From SG8-39 sp041558415 (GTDB lineage: Bacteria > Pseudomonadota > Gammaproteobacteria > Burkholderiales > SG8-39), in assembly GCA_041558415.1 (NCBI GenBank), contig JBFFEY010000045.1, positions 1 through 23,299 of the forward strand: DNA of 23,299 bases, written 5' to 3'. A program made the translations under genes and the position numbers. Positions 1 to 10,819 of the stretch are shown in pieces. Positions within the stretch are counted from its first letter, which is position 1. Each line of letters starts with the position of its first letter. The notes below the pieces were generated by a model that searched no databases, was not told the DNA's origin, and saw nothing but the letters and a program-made list of their open reading frames with translations.

Positions 1-300
1 GTGAAAGGGCAGGCGCGACCGAGTTCTCGCGCGCCCGCCGAGCTGTCTTCCATACTTCCGAACCCCGTGAACATGCAGCAATTCGGAAACACTTTGATTA
101 TTCCGGATCCGGGGCCGATGTTCCGGGGAAAAGTTCAGGCGCAAATTGAAGGGCTCAGCAAGAATCTCAAGATCGTTTTCAAGGACACGACGCTCATGAA
201 TGCGCGATCGGGAAATATTCATTGTTCGCTCAATGCCGTTCGCTATTGTCGTCCGATCATGAGATCGTCCGATCCTCATTCGAGCAGAGAGCGTCGATAA
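1..300 (+). CDS. C-terminal fragment of a protein-arginine deiminase-like protein (cut by window edge)
   Basis: The frame is open from the first base to a TAA at 298-300, so 99 codons are visible and the gene probably begins upstream of the window; the GTG at position 1 need not be the start. Around residues 19-40 the text LPNPVNMQQFGNTLIIPDPG, and around 70-81 SGNIHCSLNAVR, match by memory the end of protein-arginine deiminases (PAD, PF03068), where a PN-VNM-G-L-IP-P segment is followed by G-E-V-H-C-G-T-N with the catalytic Cys. Here that residue would be Cys75. This family hydrolyses peptidyl-arginine to citrulline; bacterial members are little studied. Departures from the usual motif are Asn for Glu before IHC, and SLN for GTN, so activity is uncertain. 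G+C is about 53% by hand count, well below the neighbours, which suggests transfer. It runs towards the minus-strand dehydratase gene. Confidence 0.55.
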   Translation: MKGQARPSSRAPAELSSILPNPVNMQQFGNTLIIPDPGPMFRGKVQAQIEGLSKNLKIVFKDTTLMNARSGNIHCSLNAVRYCRPIMRSSDPHSSRERR

Positions 301-425
301 AGGCGCGTCTCAGGAGGGGCGGGTTGCAGCGAGGGTTGTGATTCCCGGTGGCGAGCACGGCCGGCGAAAGCGATTCATTTGCCGGGAAGCCGGTGGTGCG
401 AGCGCGTTGCGGCACTCTCCAAGGC

Positions 426-1652
426 TCAGGCCTCCGTCACCCGTACGCCTTTCGCCTTCAAGGCCGCGACGACCGAATGGCTGTGCGCGCGGTCGCGCGT
501 CTCGATGAGGAACTCGACTTCCGGTGTCTTCACCGACGCGGTGCCGAACAGGCGCTGGTGCTGCACCTCGACGATGTTGCCGCCGGCCTCGCCGATCAGC
601 GTCGCGACCTTCGCCAGGCTGCCGGAGACGTCCGGCATCGTCACGCGCAGCCGCACCAGGCGCCCATCGCGCACCAGGCCGCGCATCAGCACCGCGGCCA
701 GCACGCGCGTGTCGATGTTGCCGCCGCACAGCGGGATGCCGACGCGCCGGCCGCGGAACGCCGCCGGATGCTCGAGCAGCGCCGCAAGGCCGGCGGCGCC
801 GGCGCCCTCGGCGACGGTCTTTTCGATTTCGATCAGCGTGACTACGGCGCGCTCGATGGTCGCCTCCTCGACGATCAGCACGTCCTCCACCAGCCTTCGC
901 ACGATTTCGAGCGTCAGCTTGCCGACGTCGCGCACGGCGAGGCCCTCGGCGATGGTGTCGCCGCCGACCTCGACCGGCTCGCCCTGCAGCCGCTGGTACA
1001 TGGCGCGGTAGCTCTTCGACTCGACGCCGAACACGCGGATGTCGCTGCGCAGCGCCTTGGCCGCGGTGGCGATGCCGGAAATCAGTCCGCCGCCGCCGAT
1101 CGGCACGACCAGCATCTCGAGGTCCGGCACGTCCTCGAGCATCTCGAGCGCGATGGTGCCCTGGCCGGCGATGACCGCGGGGTCGTCGTAGGGATGGATG
1201 AAGGTGAGGCCTTCGCGCGCGGCGCGCGTATGGGCGTGTTCGGCGGCTGCAGTGAGCGAATCACCCGCGAGCACCACCTCGGCGCCGTGCACCTGGGTGT
1301 TCTTTACCTTGGTGTTCGGCGTGCCCTTCGGCATCACGATCACGCTGCGGATGCCGAGGCGGGCGGCATGGTAGGCGACCCCCTGCGCGTGGTTGCCGGC
1401 GCTCATGGCGATGACGCCGCGTGCGCGCTCCGCTTCGCTCATGGTGAGCAGCTTGTTGAGCGCGCCGCGCTCCTTGAACGAGGCGGTGAACTGCAGGTTC
1501 TCGAACTTGAGGAAGACCTCGGCGCCGGTCAGCCTGGACAGCGTACGGCTGTGCAGGCAGGGCGTGCGCTCGACCGCCCCGGCGATGCGCTTCGCCGCCT
1601 CGCGGACGTCATTCAGTGAGACGTCGGGGTCAGACCCCTGTGGATAACTCAT
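426..1652 (-). CDS. ilvA: Threonine ammonia-lyase (threonine dehydratase), medium form with C-terminal ACT-like domain
   Basis: This 408-residue PLP enzyme should deaminate L-threonine (and often serine) to 2-oxobutyrate and ammonia in the cytoplasm, feeding isoleucine synthesis or threonine breakdown. The fold-type II catalytic domain covers about residues 12-325: the PLP lysine is Lys60 in FTASFKERGA, the substrate loop is SAGNHAQG (84-91), and the phosphate-binding glycine loop is PIGGGG (184-189). Residues about 333-408 form an ACT-like regulatory domain, shorter than the double ACT of long biosynthetic IlvA, so it matches the medium form (about 400 residues). The only possible ATG in the frame is at 1652, because a stop lies three codons upstream. 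That start and codons 1-9 lie in the inverted repeat at 1625-1701, and no good Shine-Dalgarno is visible. It is last in the minus-strand run, about 50 nt after malQ-treY, with no metabolic link to the glucan genes. Confidence 0.93.
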   Translation of the reverse strand: MSYPQGSDPDVSLNDVREAAKRIAGAVERTPCLHSRTLSRLTGAEVFLKFENLQFTASFKERGALNKLLTMSEAERARGVIAMSAGNHAQGVAYHAARLGIRSVIVMPKGTPNTKVKNTQVHGAEVVLAGDSLTAAAEHAHTRAAREGLTFIHPYDDPAVIAGQGTIALEMLEDVPDLEMLVVPIGGGGLISGIATAAKALRSDIRVFGVESKSYRAMYQRLQGEPVEVGGDTIAEGLAVRDVGKLTLEIVRRLVEDVLIVEEATIERAVVTLIEIEKTVAEGAGAAGLAALLEHPAAFRGRRVGIPLCGGNIDTRVLAAVLMRGLVRDGRLVRLRVTMPDVSGSLAKVATLIGEAGGNIVEVQHQRLFGTASVKTPEVEFLIETRDRAHSHSVVAALKAKGVRVTEA

Positions 1653-1701
1653 CGGCGCGGTCTAGTTTAAGGCCTGAGTTATCCACAGGGGTCTGACCCC
1701 G
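1625..1701. repeat. 77-bp element with perfect 27-bp inverted repeats, each carrying a GGGGTCNGACCCC palindrome and a DnaA-box-like nonamer
   Basis: The arms at 1625-1651 and 1675-1701 are exact reverse complements, separated by a 23-nt spacer. Each outer part contains the near-palindrome GGGGTCAGACCCC (or its complement), and each inner part contains TTATCCACA (1679-1687; complement at 1639-1647), which equals a consensus DnaA box. The element fills the gap between the malQ-treY stop (TAA, 1702-1704) and the threonine dehydratase, and runs into the dehydratase coding sequence. In RNA it would fold into a very stable hairpin that holds the dehydratase AUG at the loop edge. It looks like a REP/MITE-type palindromic element. 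I see no target-site duplication and no transposase. Whether it is mobile or dispersed is inference. Confidence 0.8.
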
Positions 1702-4700
1702 TTATGTTTTCTCGCCGAGTAGCGCTGCGGCGGGAAAGTTGGCGAAGGCCTCGGCCAGGCGGATTTTTCCTTCCCGCAACGCGACGCGCTCTCCGGTGAT
1801 GACATTGAGCAGTGCCGCATTGGCGGGCAGGTCCGGGACGTCGATCACGGTATCGCTCCAGACGGATTCGCCGATCGGCAGCCGGCCGGGCTCGCGCAGC
1901 AGCTGCGCGAACAACCGCCCGGCGATCGTCACCAGGACGTGGCGGCCATGGCTGCGCGCAAAGGCGAGGACATGTGCGGTGCGCGCGCCGCTCGTCGCCA
2001 GCGCGCTGTAGTCGCCCTCGCGCATCAGCTCGAGGCGCCGCTTGCGCAGCTCGAGCAGGCGCCAGGTGACAAGCAGCTTCGCGCGACCATCCTGCGGCGA
2101 CGCCAGGAAGGCCTGCGCGACGCGTACGAGGTCGGTCGGATCGAGGCCACGCAGCTCCTCCAGCAGCTGCGCGCGCGGCGCGTAGTCGACGGGTCGCCGG
2201 TTGTCGGGGTCGACGAGGCTGAGATCGATCAGCTCGTTGCCCTGATACAGGTCAGGCACGCCCGGCGAGGTGAACTTCACCAGCGCCATCGAAAGCGTAT
2301 TGAGGCTGCCGAACCACTGCAGCTGTGCCGCCTGCTGCTGCAGGTCGTCGAGGAAGGGGTTCGCGTGCTCGCGCGACAGCAGCGCGCGCACGAACCCGGA
2401 GAGCGCATCCTCGTAGGCGGGGTTCGGATTGATCCAGCTGGTATGCCCCTTCGCCTCGCGTGCCGCCTTGCGCATGTAGGCGTCGATGCGCGCAGCGTAG
2501 GCCTCGAGCGCTTCACCGTCCAGGCCCTGCCCGGGGTAGGTGCCGAGCAGCGTCTGGTACAGCAGGTACTCGTCGTTGCGCGAGGGCGCCAGGCCATCCT
2601 CGAGCTTGCGCCGGCGCGACTGGTTGAGCGCGCTCCAGCGCCGCAGCAGCAGGCGCCAGGCGGCCGGCATCTCGGAAATCACGTTGATCCGCAGGCGCAC
2701 GTCCTCGGAACGCTTGTTGTCGTGCGTCGAGGTGGCCAGCAGGGTGTGCGGCCAGTTCAACGCGCGATCCGCGCTCGCGCCGTGGAACGCGCGCACCGTG
2801 ACGCCGAACATCCCCGGGTCGGAACCGACCTCGTTCAGCGAGACTAGGCGATTGAAGAGGTAAAACGCCGTGTCTTCCTCGCCCTTTGCCGTGACCGGTG
2901 CCGTGAATTGCTGGAACTTCATGGCGAAGCGCCGTACGCGCTCGCTGAGCGCCGCGGGCGCGCCTTCCGGCGCGACACCGAGCAGGGCCTGGCGCACGAA
3001 GCTGAAGATCGCGGTGTCCGTTGCGCGGCTGTGCTGCGTCGCGCGCGCCACCGCCCAGTCGATGTAGCGCCGGTCCTGTGCCGACGGCCGGCGCACGATG
3101 TACGTCCGGTAGACGGGCATGCAGGCTGCGACCTCGGCGAGCGCGCGGCGCAGCGTGTTGAAGGTGTAGTCGCGCGTGCGCACGTCCGCGCGCGCGATGC
3201 GCAGCAGCTCGGTGGCGAGCACCGTCAGCTCCGAGGCGAGCGCACTGCGCATGGTGAGGTGCTTGCCGCGATAACAGGCTTCCTCGAAGTCGAAATCCGC
3301 GCCGGTGAAGGCGCGCCAGACGCGGTCGATGCGGCCGCGCGCGGCGGAATCGATGAACACCCCGTTGACCACCGCGCCGAAGCGGTAGCCGGTCGTGCCG
3401 TGCACCGCCCAGGCGGCCGGCACGTGCTCGTGGCGCGCGGTGATCTTCTCGATCGCGACGTAGAGCGGGCGCGGCGGCCGGCCGCGCTGTGCGACCCCCG
3501 GATCGACGCCGGCCAGCCGTGCGTAGCGCTGCTGCAGACGGCGGAAGTAGCGCGCCGGGTCGAACAGACCGTCGGGGTGATCGATGCGCAGCCCGTCGAC
3601 CTGGCCCTCGGCGGCGAGCGACAGCACGAAGCCGTGCGTCGCGTCAAAGACCTCGTCGTCTTCCATGCGCAGCGCGGCGAGATCGTTGATGTCGAAGAAA
3701 CGACGGTAGTTGATCTCATCGGAGGCGACGCGCCAGAAGGCGAGCCGGTAGGCCTGTGCCTCGAGCAGCGCGTGCAGCGCCTGATGATCCTCGCCGTTGA
3801 AGCCGGCCAGCGCGGCCTCGATCGCGGCCGCCAGTCCCGGGTAGTTTTGCGCGAGCTGCGCGAGCCGCTGCTTGTGCAGCTCCTTGTCGCGCGCGCGCTC
3901 GCCGCGTGCGGCGGGATCCTCCGCATCGCGCGGCGGCAGATGGCCGAACGCGGAGGCCAGGCTGGAGAACGCGAGGCGCGCGCTGCTCTCGAGCTCGGCG
4001 GGCATCGTCGCCTCGGCGCGTTGCAGGATGACCGGATACTCGCGCGGGTCGATCGGAAAGCGGTGCTCGTAGTAGCGCACCGCAAACGCGCCGGTCTCGG
4101 CCTCAAATCCGAGCGAGAGCTCGCCGCGTGCCAGCACGTTGCCGTAGTAGTCGCCGAGCACCGGAACCAGAACCTTGCCCTGCAGTTCCTCGTTGACCGG
4201 ATTCCAGTCGATGTCGAAATAATGCGCGTAGGCCGAGGCCGGGCCGTTCTCGAGCACGTCCATCCACCAGGCGTTGTCGTCGTCGAGCACGCCCATGTGG
4301 TTCGGCACGATGTCGAGCAGGATGCCCATATCGTGCGCGCGCAGCACCTCGCGCAGCCGGTCGAAGCCCTCCCGACCGCCGAGCTCGGGGTTGATGCTGC
4401 GGTGGTCGACGATGTCGTAGCCGTGCGTGCTGCCCGAGCGCGCGCGCAGAATCGGCGAGCAGTACAGATGGCTGATGCCGAGGCGGGCCAGGTAGGGGAC
4501 GACGCCCGCGGCGTCGTCGAAGGTGAAGCCGGGGTGGAGCTGCAGGCGGTAGGTGGCGCGCGGCAGGCGCGCCTGCGCGCCGCTCGGGGCGCGATCGCGC
4601 AGCGGGTGCGGTCGCACCTGTGACAGACGCTCGAGCAGGGCACGCACGCGATCGGCCTCGAACAGGGCATCCAGGTCGAGCGGCAGCTTGCGCCGCCAGT

Positions 4701-6765
4701 TAGGGTGTTCGTCGGTGGTGCTCGGCAGGTTCGCTTGTTCCGTGAGGCCGAGCGCGTCCTCCAGCTGCAGCATCATGAGCTGCGAGGGCGCCGCTGCCGC
4801 GTAGGCGTGCACCGCCTCGATCATCGCTGCCTCGAGCGCGGGCGGCAGCGCGTCGGCGCTCACGCCTTCGGGCAGCAGCCTGGCGCGCTCGAGCGCGAGC
4901 AGCAGGCGCACGCGGTCCTGCGCCCGGCGCACGGCTTCGCTGTCGCGGATTGCGTCGCTGGGAAACAGGTTCAGCTCCTGGCGCAGGCGCACGTCCCGTC
5001 CTTCCCACCAGCCGGCCAGTGTCGGCAAATCGTGGGTGCTGACGCTGACCAGTGCCTCTTTCGGCAGCGCGTCCGCCGGCAGGAACTCGCCCGCCGCATC
5101 GCGCTCGAAGAACAGCACGCGATACGAAAGTACGCCGTAACGGGCGAGGGCGGCACGCAGCGCGTCGGCCACGGTGCCGAGATCCTCGCCGATCACCAGG
5201 CAATGGTTGCGATGGCTCTCGATCGCCACAATCGCCAGCATCTCGTCGAGCGCGTAGTGCACGTAGGCGCCGTCCTTCGGCTTGCCACCGGGCGGGATCC
5301 AGAACAGGCGCATCAGCCCCATGACGTGGTCGATACGCAGCGCGCCGGCCAGGCGCATGGTGTTGCGCAGGGCGTTGACGAACGGCGCGTAGTGCAGCTG
5401 GCGCAGCGCTTGCGGGCGGAACGGCGGCAGCCCCCAGTCCTGGCCGCCCAGATTGAAGTCGTCCGGCGGCGCGCCGACGCTGGTTCCCAGCGCGTAGCAC
5501 TCGCGGTAGGTCCAGGCGTCGGAGCCGGCGCGGTCGACCGAGACGGCGAGATCGAGGTAGAGACCGACTTCCATGCCGAGCGCATCGCAGCGCGCGGCGA
5601 TGCGCTCGAGCTGGATCGACACGAGCCACTGCAGGTACTCGTAGTACTCGATGCGGTCTAGATGCGCGGCGCGGTAGGCGGTCACGGCCTCTGAATCGTG
5701 GTCGCGATAGGGCTCGGGCCAGACTGGCCAGCCCCAGACCGACGCGTCGGCCGCGTGGAAGTGCTCCTGAAGCGCTTCGAAGGTCGCGTGACGGCGCAGC
5801 GCATCGCCGCGTGCGGCCTGATAGTCGCGGAATGCCTGCGCACGCTGGCTCGGCCGGGGTGCGGCGAGATGGCGCCCACGGAAGTGCGCGTAGAGCCGCT
5901 CGAGGACCTCGAACTTCGCGGCGGCCACGCCGGCGTAGTCGACGGTGTCGGACTCGCGCAAGCGCGCGAGACGGCCCTGGAACTCGGGGCTGCGCACCAG
6001 CTGCTGCACCTCGTCGTTTTCCCCGTAATCGGCGATCGCCTCGACGTCGAGGTACAGCACATTCACCATCACGCGCGAGGACGGGCTGTAGGGGCTGATG
6101 TGCGCCGGGTTGTGCGGGAACAGCGCATGCAGCGGGTTGACACCGACGATACCGGCGCCGCGTTCGGCGCTGAGCTGCGCCAGGCGCAGGAGGTCGCCGA
6201 AGTCACCGATGCCCCAGTTGCGCGCCGAGCGCAGCGCGTAGAGCTGCACCGCGGGACCCCACAGGCGCGCGCTGTCCTCGAGCGCGGGCGGTCGCCAGCA
6301 ACGCGCGGGGCTGGCGAGCAGCAGCACGGCCGTTTCGGCGCCGCCGTCTTCGCTCACCTGCAGGCGGTGGTAGCCCGCGGGCAGTGCAATTCCCGGCGCG
6401 AGCGTGGTGGCCTCGGCAGGCAGCGACCCCGCGTGGCGTTCACCCGATTCCAGCTCCAGCGCCCAGCGTAGTGCGCGACCGGTATCTTGCTCTTGCGCGG
6501 GCGCCTGCACGGGCGCGGACCAGTCGGGCGCATCGGCGGCCACGACGATCACCGGCGGCAGGCGCTCGTCGCGCCGCGCCGCGCGCAAGGCCTGCTCGGC
6601 CTGTGCCGCGCGCGCGGTGTCGGCCGCGTCGACGCCGAGCTCGGCGAGCAGCGCAACGAGACTCGCGTCGGGCACTTCGTTGTGCTTGCCCCAGATGTCC
6701 TGGAACGTCGGGGAAATCTGCGCGAGTTCGCACAGGCGCTCGAGCGTCGCGCGGAATTCAGTCAC
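1702..6765 (-). CDS. malQ-treY: Fused 4-alpha-glucanotransferase (MalQ) / maltooligosyltrehalose synthase (TreY)
   Basis: One frame of 1687 residues joins two GH enzymes. Residues about 1-720 are amylomaltase, GH77: SARNWGIGDFGDL near 180, SPYSPSSR at 224-231, nucleophile Asp479 in RIDHVMGL, acid Glu527 in IGEDLG and Asp579 in STHDLP. It disproportionates maltodextrins and frees glucose. Residues about 733-1687 are TreY, GH13: ATYRLQLHPGFTF at the start, DIVPNHMG (818-825), nucleophile Asp1062 in LRIDHPDGL, acid Glu1106, and STHDNKRSEDVR further on. It converts the reducing-end maltose unit of a glucan to a trehalosyl unit, the substrate of TreZ. A short linker (about 720-733) separates them. 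The start is taken as GTG at 6765, overlapping the treZ stop by 8 nt (GTGACTGA); the frame stays open upstream to 6888 but that stretch lies within treZ and is arginine-rich. Both halves keep their catalytic residues and full length. Confidence 0.93.
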   Translation of the reverse strand: MTEFRATLERLCELAQISPTFQDIWGKHNEVPDASLVALLAELGVDAADTARAAQAEQALRAARRDERLPPVIVVAADAPDWSAPVQAPAQEQDTGRALRWALELESGERHAGSLPAEATTLAPGIALPAGYHRLQVSEDGGAETAVLLLASPARCWRPPALEDSARLWGPAVQLYALRSARNWGIGDFGDLLRLAQLSAERGAGIVGVNPLHALFPHNPAHISPYSPSSRVMVNVLYLDVEAIADYGENDEVQQLVRSPEFQGRLARLRESDTVDYAGVAAAKFEVLERLYAHFRGRHLAAPRPSQRAQAFRDYQAARGDALRRHATFEALQEHFHAADASVWGWPVWPEPYRDHDSEAVTAYRAAHLDRIEYYEYLQWLVSIQLERIAARCDALGMEVGLYLDLAVSVDRAGSDAWTYRECYALGTSVGAPPDDFNLGGQDWGLPPFRPQALRQLHYAPFVNALRNTMRLAGALRIDHVMGLMRLFWIPPGGKPKDGAYVHYALDEMLAIVAIESHRNHCLVIGEDLGTVADALRAALARYGVLSYRVLFFERDAAGEFLPADALPKEALVSVSTHDLPTLAGWWEGRDVRLRQELNLFPSDAIRDSEAVRRAQDRVRLLLALERARLLPEGVSADALPPALEAAMIEAVHAYAAAAPSQLMMLQLEDALGLTEQANLPSTTDEHPNWRRKLPLDLDALFEADRVRALLERLSQVRPHPLRDRAPSGAQARLPRATYRLQLHPGFTFDDAAGVVPYLARLGISHLYCSPILRARSGSTHGYDIVDHRSINPELGGREGFDRLREVLRAHDMGILLDIVPNHMGVLDDDNAWWMDVLENGPASAYAHYFDIDWNPVNEELQGKVLVPVLGDYYGNVLARGELSLGFEAETGAFAVRYYEHRFPIDPREYPVILQRAEATMPAELESSARLAFSSLASAFGHLPPRDAEDPAARGERARDKELHKQRLAQLAQNYPGLAAAIEAALAGFNGEDHQALHALLEAQAYRLAFWRVASDEINYRRFFDINDLAALRMEDDEVFDATHGFVLSLAAEGQVDGLRIDHPDGLFDPARYFRRLQQRYARLAGVDPGVAQRGRPPRPLYVAIEKITARHEHVPAAWAVHGTTGYRFGAVVNGVFIDSAARGRIDRVWRAFTGADFDFEEACYRGKHLTMRSALASELTVLATELLRIARADVRTRDYTFNTLRRALAEVAACMPVYRTYIVRRPSAQDRRYIDWAVARATQHSRATDTAIFSFVRQALLGVAPEGAPAALSERVRRFAMKFQQFTAPVTAKGEEDTAFYLFNRLVSLNEVGSDPGMFGVTVRAFHGASADRALNWPHTLLATSTHDNKRSEDVRLRINVISEMPAAWRLLLRRWSALNQSRRRKLEDGLAPSRNDEYLLYQTLLGTYPGQGLDGEALEAYAARIDAYMRKAAREAKGHTSWINPNPAYEDALSGFVRALLSREHANPFLDDLQQQAAQLQWFGSLNTLSMALVKFTSPGVPDLYQGNELIDLSLVDPDNRRPVDYAPRAQLLEELRGLDPTDLVRVAQAFLASPQDGRAKLLVTWRLLELRKRRLELMREGDYSALATSGARTAHVLAFARSHGRHVLVTIAGRLFAQLLREPGRLPIGESVWSDTVIDVPDLPANAALLNVITGERVALREGKIRLAEAFANFPAAALLGEKT

Positions 6766-8583
6766 CGCCCGCCTCCAGCGCCACGTAGACGCTCCACGGC
6801 GCCATGCGCAGTGCCCCGCCCGTCTCTTGCGCGCCGAGCGCGTAAAGGCGTCGGCCGGACGGAATCTGCGGCAGCGTCGCCGCAGCATCGGACAGGTTGA
6901 GCGCGTGCCGCAACGTCGCAGCTGCCGCGAGCGGCCAGGCGACGCAGAGCACGCCGTCGAGGATCTCGAAGCGGCCTCCCGCGCGCGCCTGCGCCAGGCG
7001 CGGCACGATCTGCGCGCGGCGAATTTCGAGCAGCTCGCGCACCAGCGCCAGGCGTTCGCGATGCGGCGAGATGTCGCGCTCGACCCAGTTCAGTTTGCTG
7101 GCCTGGAAGGTGGTGGGCGCATTTGGATCGGGGATTCGCGCGCGCACGGCCGGGTCGGCGAACGCGGCGAAGCGGCCGAACTCCTCGCGCCGGCCGCGGG
7201 TCACGGCCGCGGCGAGCTCGGCGCCGAAATCGCAGAAGAATTGAAACGGCGTCGCCGCCGCCCATTCCTCGCCCATGAACAGCATCGGCACCTGCGGCGA
7301 GAGCAGCAGTGCGGCGAGTGCCGCCCGCTCGCGCGAGGGGTCGGACAGCGCATGGATGCGCTCGCCGAAGGCACGGTTGCCGACCTGGTCGTGCGTCTGG
7401 AGGAAGGAGATGAACGCGGTCGGTGGCAGCTGCGCGCTCGGCTCGCCACGCCGCTCGCCGCCGCGGAACGCGGAGGGATCACCCTGGTAGATGAAGCCCT
7501 CGGCGAGGCCGCGACCGAGGCGCTCGAGCGGGCTGTCGGCATAATCGGCGTAGTAGCCGTCGGCTTCGGCGGTGAGCGGCACGTGCAAGGCGTGGTGCAC
7601 ATCGTCGTTCCACTGCGCGGTCGCGGCGACCGGCGTGCCCGCTGCGTCGCGCATGAGCAAGCGCGACTGGTTGGCGTCGTTCTCGAGAATCAGATGCACC
7701 GCGCGCTCGCGCCCTGGACCGGCGTGCAGCGCCTGCGCGATCTCGGCGACGATGTGCAGCGGCGAGTCGTCGCGGATGGCGTGGATCGCGTCCAGCCGCA
7801 GTCCGTCGAAGCGGTATTCCTCGACCCAGTACAGCGCGTTATGGATGAAGAAGTCGCGCACCGTGCGGGCGCCGGGCCCGTCGAAATTGATCGCCGCACC
7901 CCAGGGGGTCTGATGCTGCGGGTTGAAGAATTCCTTGCAGTAGGCGTGCAGGTAGTTGCCTTCCGGGCCGAAGTGGTTATAGACGACGTCGAGCAGCACC
8001 ATCAGGCCGAGTCCGTGCGCGGCGTCGACCAGCGCCTTGAGATCCTCCGGCCGACCGTAGCTCGCGTCCGGTGCGAACGGCAGCACGCCGTCGTAGCCCC
8101 AGTTGCGCGCCCCGGGGAAGTCCGCGACCGGCATCAGCTCGACGGCCGTGACGCCGAGCGCGGCGAGTGCCGGCAGGCGCGCGGCCGCGGCGGCAAACGT
8201 CCCCTCGGGAGTGAAGGTGCCGACGTGCAACTCGTAGACCACCGCTTCGTGCCACGGGCGCCCGCGCCAGGCGGCATCGCGCCAGCCGTAGGTGCGCGCA
8301 TCGACGACCTCGCTCGCGCCGTGAATGTCGTCGGGATTGAAGCGCGAGGCGGGATCCGGCACGCGCAGGCCGTCACCGACCACGAAGGCGTAGCGCGTGC
8401 CTGGCGCGGCCTCCGTTTCCCGCTCGTGCCAGCCGTCGGCGCCGCGCTGCGTGGAGAGCCGCGTCGGGCCCTGTGAACCCGTGAGCTCGAGCTCGACCGA
8501 TGCGCTGCCCGGCGCCCAGAGTCGAAAGCGGGTGGTGCCGTCCGCGCGATATTCGGCGCCGAACGGCATGCGATGTACGGTGT

Positions 8584-8587
<4 letters not shown>
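6758..8587 (-). CDS. treZ: Malto-oligosyltrehalose trehalohydrolase
   Basis: This 609-residue GH13 enzyme hydrolyses the bond next to the terminal trehalosyl unit made by TreY and releases free trehalose in the cytoplasm. An N-terminal CBM48-type beta domain (about 8-95, FRLWAPGSASVELEL) precedes the barrel. Visible catalytic parts are DVVYNHFGPEGNYL from Asp200, nucleophile Asp266 in DGLRLDAIHAI, acid Glu302 in LILENDAN, and QTHDQVGNRAFGER near residue 395. These are typical of TreZ rather than of GlgB or GlgX. The start is the ATG at 8587, which overlaps the glgX stop as ATGA, and the stop overlaps the malQ-treY GTG. The frame continues upstream to 8920, but only as an out-of-frame shadow of glgX. 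The overlaps on both sides point to translational coupling with glgX and malQ-treY, its partner enzyme. Confidence 0.95.
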
Positions 8588-10737
<2,150 letters not shown>

Positions 10738-10819
10738 GGGGGTTCTCGACGGAATGAGCGGATTCGACGGGTGGCGCAGCGGGCACGCGCCGCAAGACGC
10801 GATTATCGCATGCGGGTTT

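Noticed and set aside
361..385. Terminator hairpin downstream of the threonine dehydratase (CCGGC / GCCGG arms)
   Set aside because: The stem is short, contains a bulge and has no T-run on either strand; it could be chance in GC-rich sequence.
1625..1701. Replication origin suggested by two DnaA-box nonamers
   Set aside because: Only two boxes are present, both inside a palindromic repeat, with no AT-rich unwinding region and no dnaA, dnaN, parAB or rpmH nearby.
6766..6888. N-terminal extension of malQ-treY starting at 6888
   Set aside because: It would overlap treZ by 130 nt, is Arg/Ala-rich without similarity to MalQ, and the GTG at 6765 gives a normal MalQ N-terminus and a short coupling overlap.
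6404..8476. A 690-codon open frame on the plus strand over treZ, and similar long plus-strand frames at 348-1619, 2908-4623 and 13709-15295
   Set aside because: They lie antisense to well-recognised genes, have Arg/Ala/His/Val-rich shadow composition without any domain, and result from high G+C at third codon positions.
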